Shown here in pieces: positions 59,314 to 64,000 of a DNA stretch of 64,000 nucleotides (the first letter of the stretch is position 1; every line of letters begins with the position of its first letter). A model generated the notes under the pieces. It was not told where the DNA came from, made no database searches, and was given only the letters and a program-made list of their open reading frames with translations. The stretch is from positions 14,138 through 78,137 of the forward strand of contig CAYTVL010000028.1 of NCBI GenBank assembly GCA_964441775.1. The letters run 5' to 3'. Source of the stretch: SYOC01 sp964441775 (lineage in GTDB: Bacteria; Desulfobacterota; Binatia; Bin18). The translations under genes and the position numbers were made by a program.

Positions 59314-61053
59314 TTAAAAAGCATCTGCCTGCGCAGCAATACTCTCCAGGTCGGCTCTGGTGTATGACCCCAGACTTCTGTAGTTCAAGTCGGTGTAATT
59401 TTGGACCCACTGGTAGGAGATCTTCAAGGCTTTCTGATATCGTTCTTCAGCTTGTCGAGAAGCTGAAGCGCTTTGGCCCGTGTCCGGCAACGCGCTGAGG
59501 ATGCTCTCGAACTCCTCCTTGAGCAAACGTTTCACCAGGGCAAAATCGTGGGCCTGACTTGTGGAGGCGTCTTTGGCCCCGTGCCGGATGCGCTGCGCGA
59601 CCTGCGCCACTGAGATCCGCGCGGTGGCAAGATCCTCCATCAGCGCGGGGTGGGTTCCGGGTTTACCGACCAGGGTGTCAATCCCTTTTGCCCCCCTCCC
59701 ATTCAGCCACCCTTCGAGGTATTCCAACAGCATTCTGGCATTGCGGCGCGTTCCTTCGAGTGTAATGAGCCCTGCCGGGACCTGGAGTGTGAAGGGATAG
59801 TGGTCCGGGTTCGCCATCTCGGGAGTCGGTTTCCAGCCCGACGCCCGGAGCGCCTGGAACGGTTCTGCCGCCGTTTTCATGTGGAAGATATGCGCCACCC
59901 AACCCCGCACGAACCCTTGTCGGGCCTCCCACTCCTTATCTGCCCGGATGGCTGCGGCCGCCGCCTTGTTGACCGCTTCATCTTTGCTCGGCAGCGCCGT
60001 CGCCATGCCGCCGATCGGAACGGCGCCGCGTTTCAGGCAGACCGCCACCAGACGGCGGAAAATCGTCGCCAAAAAATCGGTTGACTTGATATCAACGCCG
60101 AACCGATCGGGCCAGACCGACGCAGGATCGGTCATCACGAACTCAAGGATGCTGGCCTGAAAATCCCAGCGCGCGGCGTTCAGCCCGGCTCCGTAGGGTC
60201 CTAACGCAAACAGGATCTCCTCCATTTGATACGCTGCTGGGAGCGACTCGATCAGGGGAATGGCGCGGATGACCGCATTGTTGAGAAAAGCCAAGCGCTC
60301 CTGACTGGCGGCAAAGAACTCTTTCCAGAAACCGGCTTCGGCGGCGGCTTCCATTTTCGGGAGATAGAAATAAATGCCCTGCCCGCGTTCGGCTTGCGCC
60401 CTACCGGCGTAAAAAAGGGTCAGGGCGGTCCCAAGAATGCTCGCCGGTATCGGCGTCCCATCGATTGTCACCTCTGGTTCATCCAGAAGCAGCCCACGTT
60501 CCCGGTGCATAAAAAAAGGGAGGTCGCCCGGCTCGAGCCTGTACTCTTTGCCCTTTTCGGCGTCGTCATACCGCAAGGTGCGCTCGACGGCTTGTTTGCG
60601 GTTCCAGGCCGCCCGCACCGTGTCCTCGAAGCGATGCCCCGCCGAATCCTCATCATCGTCCAGATCCCCTTCCGCCCGAGTTCCTTCCGGTCCGGGATTG
60701 AGCCCGTTGATGAACATGCCTGTCATGGCCGCAGGACCGGAAATCTCAATCCCCGGCTTCTTCAACTCGTCAGGCATCGGAGCAACTTGCCACTCGCTGG
60801 TCTGCGCTTCGCTGCGCGAAGGGAAAGTGGGCAGTACGCCTTCATGCAGCGTACGCAACAGCACTGTGGCGCGTTGCTGGCGTAAGAGATGGATTTGCGG
60901 CGTAAAGCGTTGATGGAGGAAAACCAAATAGTTCACAAATGCGGGGGTAAAGAGCTCGGTAGCGCCTTCGACCGAAGCAAAGCTCACTCGCGCCGCCGTC
61001 GGCCCTGACGAACTCACAGTGATCAAGGGAGTGCGAGGGGAATCGACTGCCAT
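59314..61053 (-). CDS. aceB: Malate synthase, divergent
   Basis: A 579-residue protein related to malate synthase A, which condenses glyoxylate and acetyl-CoA. Conserved parts are LPFFMHRERGLLLDE (the catalytic Arg region) near residue 180, IPLIESLPAAYQMEEI with the metal-binding Glu near 270, LNAARWDFQASI near 296, PIGGMATALPSK near 350, and MEDLATARISVAQVAQ with the likely catalytic Asp near 485. The usual DGTWVAHP block is changed to VRGWVAHIFH, and NCGRWD to NAARWD. Some loss or shift of function cannot be excluded. AAGGAGAC precedes the start. No isocitrate lyase gene is in the window. Confidence 0.78.
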   Translation of the reverse strand: MAVDSPRTPLITVSSSGPTAARVSFASVEGATELFTPAFVNYLVFLHQRFTPQIHLLRQQRATVLLRTLHEGVLPTFPSRSEAQTSEWQVAPMPDELKKPGIEISGPAAMTGMFINGLNPGPEGTRAEGDLDDDEDSAGHRFEDTVRAAWNRKQAVERTLRYDDAEKGKEYRLEPGDLPFFMHRERGLLLDEPEVTIDGTPIPASILGTALTLFYAGRAQAERGQGIYFYLPKMEAAAEAGFWKEFFAASQERLAFLNNAVIRAIPLIESLPAAYQMEEILFALGPYGAGLNAARWDFQASILEFVMTDPASVWPDRFGVDIKSTDFLATIFRRLVAVCLKRGAVPIGGMATALPSKDEAVNKAAAAAIRADKEWEARQGFVRGWVAHIFHMKTAAEPFQALRASGWKPTPEMANPDHYPFTLQVPAGLITLEGTRRNARMLLEYLEGWLNGRGAKGIDTLVGKPGTHPALMEDLATARISVAQVAQRIRHGAKDASTSQAHDFALVKRLLKEEFESILSALPDTGQSASASRQAEERYQKALKISYQWVQNYTDLNYRSLGSYTRADLESIAAQADAF

Positions 61054-61230
61054 AGCGCCGTCTCCTTTTTTCGTTTGTTATGCTGCTCTGGAGCGATATC
61101 TGTCAATGAGGCCCTCTCCTAGGGGGATGGGAAAGATCACGCTTTTAGGGATTTATGCAGCAACACCTATCACCGGCCAGACGATTGCTGTGAAGAGTGG
61201 AGACTTGGCGCATTTCCGAGGCTTTCGGGC

Positions 61231-61638
61231 TCATTGCGAGACTTCATCGTAGCCTTGACCTCTCCATCGAACGAAACATAATCCGTGCCCAAAGGGATCG
61301 CTCAACGTGGCGAGCTGGCCCCAAGGGAATGTCTGTATTTCTCCTTCGAGAGTTGCTCCAGCGGCCGTCGCTTTTTCGACCGCAGCCTTGAGATCTTGTA
61401 CAACAAAATCAAGATGAATTGGCGTCCAGTGACGACGATACTCCCGCACTTGTGATGTGTAGTTGCTTGGCGATGTTCCAGGTTCTTTCGCCATCAGGTA
61501 GATTGGGGAAGACGCCCCAATCATCTCAACTACGGTATTGCCGAACAAACGACGGCCAAGGCGTAGATTGACCGCCTTCTGGTAGAACTCAATCGCTTGT
61601 TCTAAATGAGCAACGTCAATATTAATCAAAATCTCCAT
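61231..61638 (-). CDS. VOC family protein (glyoxalase/bleomycin resistance fold)
   Basis: A 135-residue vicinal-oxygen-chelate protein with two beta-alpha-beta-beta-beta units. MEILINIDVAHLEQAIEFYQ opens the first; RRHWTPIHLDFVVQDLKAAV opens the second. DPFGHGLCFV at the end is a family hallmark. Metal ligands would include the His in HLDF and possibly the Glu in VVEMIG. ATG 61638 follows GAGGCGAAACGAG; 61653 has no ribosome site. It may be a lyase, dioxygenase or resistance-type binder. Confidence 0.82.
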   Translation of the reverse strand: MEILINIDVAHLEQAIEFYQKAVNLRLGRRLFGNTVVEMIGASSPIYLMAKEPGTSPSNYTSQVREYRRHWTPIHLDFVVQDLKAAVEKATAAGATLEGEIQTFPWGQLATLSDPFGHGLCFVRWRGQGYDEVSQ

Positions 61639-61761
61639 CTCGTTTCGCCTCATGGGTATGATGGCAACTTAGAGGGGCTACGGCGTACTCTTTCTTGCCA
61701 AGGAGGACAAACAAAAAGGGGCGAGATGCTCTCGCCCCTCTCTATTTGACGGAGTTGTCAA

Positions 61762-63474
61762 TTACTGTGCGCCGGCGCTGCGTAGTAGTTGGCCTGGATA
61801 GACGCCAGTGTGCTCACCGTCTTTGGTCAGGACTTGACCGTTGAGGATGGTGTAGTGCATCCCTTCACATTTCTGGAAGAGACGCCGACCGTTGCCGGGC
61901 ATATCATCAACAGCATAGGGCTCTAGAGGACGGATCGTGTCGGGATCGAAGATTGCTAAATCTGCCGCCATGCCTGGCCGGATCATGCCGCGATCTCTGA
62001 GCCCCAGCGTCGCCGCTGGATAGGCCGCCAGCACTTTGATCGCTTTCTCCAGGCTCATGGCTTTGTTCTCGCGCACCCAGTGACCGAGGAGATACGAGGG
62101 GTAGCCTGTGTCGCAGATGTACTGGACGTGGGCCCCGCCGTCGGAGAGCGACACCAGCGAGTAGGGATAGTTGATAATTTTGTTGACAGAATCTTCATCG
62201 GCGTTGGCGAGCGGAGTGAGGAATTGCGTATCGAGATCTTCTTCCATGGAGAGATCCATGAACGTGTCGAACACATCCTTGCCCTGCGCCCGAGCAATTT
62301 CCGCAATGCTCTTGCCGACGAGAGCCTGATTCTTCTCCAACTTCACTTCGTTAACATACATGAGGTCCCAGCGCTTAGAGAAGGCGCGTGGTACGGGATC
62401 ATCGATGAGGTCATACCGCAAGTCTTTGCGCACGGCTGGATCGCGGAACCGTTGCTTGCGCTCTTCGACGGTGAGGAAGTGGACTTTCCGCCAGTTCGGC
62501 ATGTCATCGAAGATCGTGGCGATGTTTTTCAAAGTGAAGCGAAACATGATCGGGCGGCAGCTCGCTTGCGGATAGAGCGGCAGACCCTCACGTAGCGCGC
62601 CGTCGAGTTTCTCCATCAATTCGGACCACAGCGTAGGCTGGTCCCACTGATGGATCAAGCCGATCCATGTGGTCGGCAAGCGCGTCTCTTTGGCGATGGC
62701 TTTGAGCAGCTCGAAATCGCGGTCCCGTTCTGACTTGTCTTTCTCGTAAATCAGTACGCGCGGGTTGAACTCGAAAAAGCCGCGACCAAATTCGCCAACG
62801 GCTTTACACACTTCAAACAGTTCTTCGTCTTCCGCCACTTTGCCTGGCATCGGTTCGCCATGATCGCCGACTTGTACGGGCGAACGAGAGACCGAAAGCC
62901 CGGCTGCGCCAGCGCGCATACCCTGGCGCACGAGTTCTTTCATTTGTTCGACTTCCGCGCGCGTGGCGGCGCGTTCGATGGCGCCTTTGCCCATCACGTG
63001 CAACCGAATCGGCGAATGGCCCATTAGGGCGACCAGGTTGAGAGCCGGGTGCATCCGTTCAACCGCGTCAAGATATTCCGGAAAGGAGGTCCACGTCCAC
63101 GGCACCCCTTTTTGCAGGGTCTCCATCTCTAAGCCTTCCACGCGGGAGAAGATGTGCATGAGCGACTCGCGGTGCTCGGGCTTGCACGGGGCAAAAGCCA
63201 GCCCGCAGTTCCCCATGACTAGGGTAGTGATGCCATGCCAGCAGGACGAGGTTAACAGGGGGTCCCAAAACACTTGCGCATCATAATGGGTGTGCACATC
63301 CACGAAGCCGGGAGTCACCGCGCGCCCGTTAGCATTGATCACTTCCTGCGCATCGCCAGCAATCTCTCCCACCGCAACGATACGTCCATCCTTGACCGCG
63401 ACGTTTCCAGCGTAACTATCCGTGCCGGAACCGTCGTAAATCCGACCGTTCTTGACCAACAAGTCATAACGCAT
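61762..63474 (-). CDS. N-acyl-D-amino-acid deacylase family amidohydrolase
   Basis: A 570-residue paralog of the protein at 13510-15201. It begins MRYDLLVKNGRIYDGSGTDS; TPGFVDVHTHYDAQ near residue 60 carries the metal-binding HxH, MGNCGLAFAP is near 95, SLSDGGAHVQY is near 425 and RDRGMIRPGMAADLAIFDPD is near 510. AAGGAGGG lies before ATG 63474; earlier starts are rejected. Two such enzymes in 50 kb suggest D-amino-acid or cyclic amide breakdown, but assigned substrates in this family are few. Confidence 0.86.
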   Translation of the reverse strand: MRYDLLVKNGRIYDGSGTDSYAGNVAVKDGRIVAVGEIAGDAQEVINANGRAVTPGFVDVHTHYDAQVFWDPLLTSSCWHGITTLVMGNCGLAFAPCKPEHRESLMHIFSRVEGLEMETLQKGVPWTWTSFPEYLDAVERMHPALNLVALMGHSPIRLHVMGKGAIERAATRAEVEQMKELVRQGMRAGAAGLSVSRSPVQVGDHGEPMPGKVAEDEELFEVCKAVGEFGRGFFEFNPRVLIYEKDKSERDRDFELLKAIAKETRLPTTWIGLIHQWDQPTLWSELMEKLDGALREGLPLYPQASCRPIMFRFTLKNIATIFDDMPNWRKVHFLTVEERKQRFRDPAVRKDLRYDLIDDPVPRAFSKRWDLMYVNEVKLEKNQALVGKSIAEIARAQGKDVFDTFMDLSMEEDLDTQFLTPLANADEDSVNKIINYPYSLVSLSDGGAHVQYICDTGYPSYLLGHWVRENKAMSLEKAIKVLAAYPAATLGLRDRGMIRPGMAADLAIFDPDTIRPLEPYAVDDMPGNGRRLFQKCEGMHYTILNGQVLTKDGEHTGVYPGQLLRSAGAQ

Positions 63475-63539
63475 AGAAACCCTCCTTCTTTCAGTAGTGG
63501 CGAATGTTTTCTTTACAACTTGCATCCAGCAAAATCCCC

Positions 63540-63603
63540 CCGCGCAAAGCGCGGCCCCCTTTCGCAAAGGGGGCGTTCAAGTCCCCTCCTTTGTTAAAGG
63601 AGG
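63540..63603. repeat. Three adjacent GC-rich hairpins
   Basis: CCGCGCaaaGCGCGG (63540-63554), GCCCCCTTTcgcAAAGGGGGC (63554-63574) and CCCTCCTTTgttAAAGGAGGG (63583-63603) stand side by side, upstream of the amidohydrolase. The pattern is that of a dispersed intergenic repeat; a related hairpin is at 13426. Confidence 0.7.
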
Positions 63604-63672
63604 GTTAGGGAGGATTTCACCGCCACTGTCTCCTTTTGCTCCTGGCTACTGAATGCTGACTCCTGCCTACTT

Positions 63673-64000
63673 TTAATAAATTCTCTTGCTCACGATGATC
63701 TGCGGGTCTTTCAACTGCGGGCGCATTTTCAGCGTCCACTCGGTATTGCGTGCTTTGTCCCACGCGGCGCTTTTGGGCACGCTCGCGTCGTTCATTTCGT
63801 ACACCGCGAGATATTTGGGGTTGCCTTCCACCGCTTGGAAACGACGAGCGCAATGGACGCCTGGCACTCCTACGAGTGCAGGGAGGTGGTCAACATTGTA
63901 CCACTGATTGAATTCGGCCTCCTGTTCGGCGGCGATGTTCAGGCAGACCGTCAAGACAAACTCCGGCCCTACTGTCGGATAGTTGCTGCAGGAGAACAGT
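63673..64000 (-). CDS. Small ABM/EthD-like protein, 5' end outside window
   Basis: The frame is open to the right edge; at least 108 residues are visible, ending ...IIVSKRIY. The visible part has VLTVCLNIAAEQEAEFNQWY near its start, then NVDHLPALVGVPGVHCARRF and KYLAVYEMNDASV. This resembles small dimeric ferredoxin-like-fold proteins (ABM/EthD or DUF4286-like), which may be oxygenases or degradation accessory proteins. No ATG or GTG appears just ahead of the domain, so the real start lies beyond the edge. It is upstream of the amidohydrolase on the same strand. Confidence 0.6.
   Translation of the reverse strand, partial: LFSCSNYPTVGPEFVLTVCLNIAAEQEAEFNQWYNVDHLPALVGVPGVHCARRFQAVEGNPKYLAVYEMNDASVPKSAAWDKARNTEWTLKMRPQLKDPQIIVSKRIY

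Overview
The window looks like a piece of chromosome from an uncultured, Gram-negative, heterotrophic bacterium. It has lipoprotein and signal-peptide genes, an outer-membrane DUF1302-type protein and a lytic transglycosylase, which imply a two-membrane envelope. GC content is moderate to high. Many genes belong to families common in large soil or sediment genomes: three luciferase-like flavin oxidoreductases, two N-acyl-D-amino-acid deacylase paralogs, QueG-like Fe-S proteins, Uma2 nuclease and CoA ligases. Lineages such as Binatota/Desulfobacterota or Tectomicrobia would fit, but this is inference only; there is no rRNA gene. One tRNA (Arg, anticodon TCG) is present. I see no CRISPR array, no prophage and no complete insertion sequence.

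Layout. 1-4.9 kb: a co-directional set of two QueG-like Fe-S proteins, an LLM oxidoreductase, a benzoate-CoA-ligase-like enzyme and a MaoC hydratase, probably one metabolic operon. 5-8 kb: two GTPases, one DUF697-type and one membrane-anchored. 8-11.7 kb: dienelactone-hydrolase family, dGTPase and a second LLM enzyme. 12-13.4 kb: two genes (Uma2 and an unknown 121-residue protein), each split by a short inverted-repeat element. 13.5-20.8 kb: D-aminoacylase family, Der, nitrilase family, 3D-domain protein, a small secreted protein and glutamate dehydrogenase. 20.9-28.2 kb (minus strand): an M16 peptidase pair, a secreted protein, Pgk and Lon. 28-34.6 kb: HAD hydrolase, 5-formyl-THF cyclo-ligase family, a third LLM enzyme, a PLP decarboxylase and two Hsp20 chaperones. 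34.9-38.4 kb: acetyl-CoA synthetase and CysRS. 38.4-45.3 kb: glycosyltransferases, a YdjY protein, a translationally coupled dcm-vsr pair, a cluster of small repeats, and a GrdB-family protein with an in-frame TGA. 45.3-51.6 kb: a solitary transposase-like HTH protein, a DUF1302 protein and a divergent giant AAA/TPR regulator. 51.6-64 kb: flippase-like protein, sulfatase-fold protein, tRNA-Arg, class I aldolase, Slt, SDR, twin lipoproteins, a divergent malate synthase, VOC protein, a second D-aminoacylase and a partial gene at the edge.

Two findings stand out. First, the gene at 43130-43936 (minus) reads through a TGA at the position where GrdB-family proteins carry selenocysteine (UxxC motif), and a SECIS-like hairpin follows at the expected distance. 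It is therefore a probable selenoprotein, overlapping the end of a membrane glycosyltransferase gene. Second, four copies of a MITE-like element in two size classes (90 bp and about 172 bp) share terminal repeats with a GGAC....GACAAAAC core and are flanked by TTA or TAA duplications. Removing the copies at 12.5 and 13.0 kb together with one duplication restores two complete reading frames exactly, so their boundaries can be set to the base from this sequence alone. Central metabolism in the window (Pgk, class I aldolase, acetyl-CoA synthetase, malate synthase, glutamate dehydrogenase) fits a heterotroph able to use acetate through the glyoxylate cycle.
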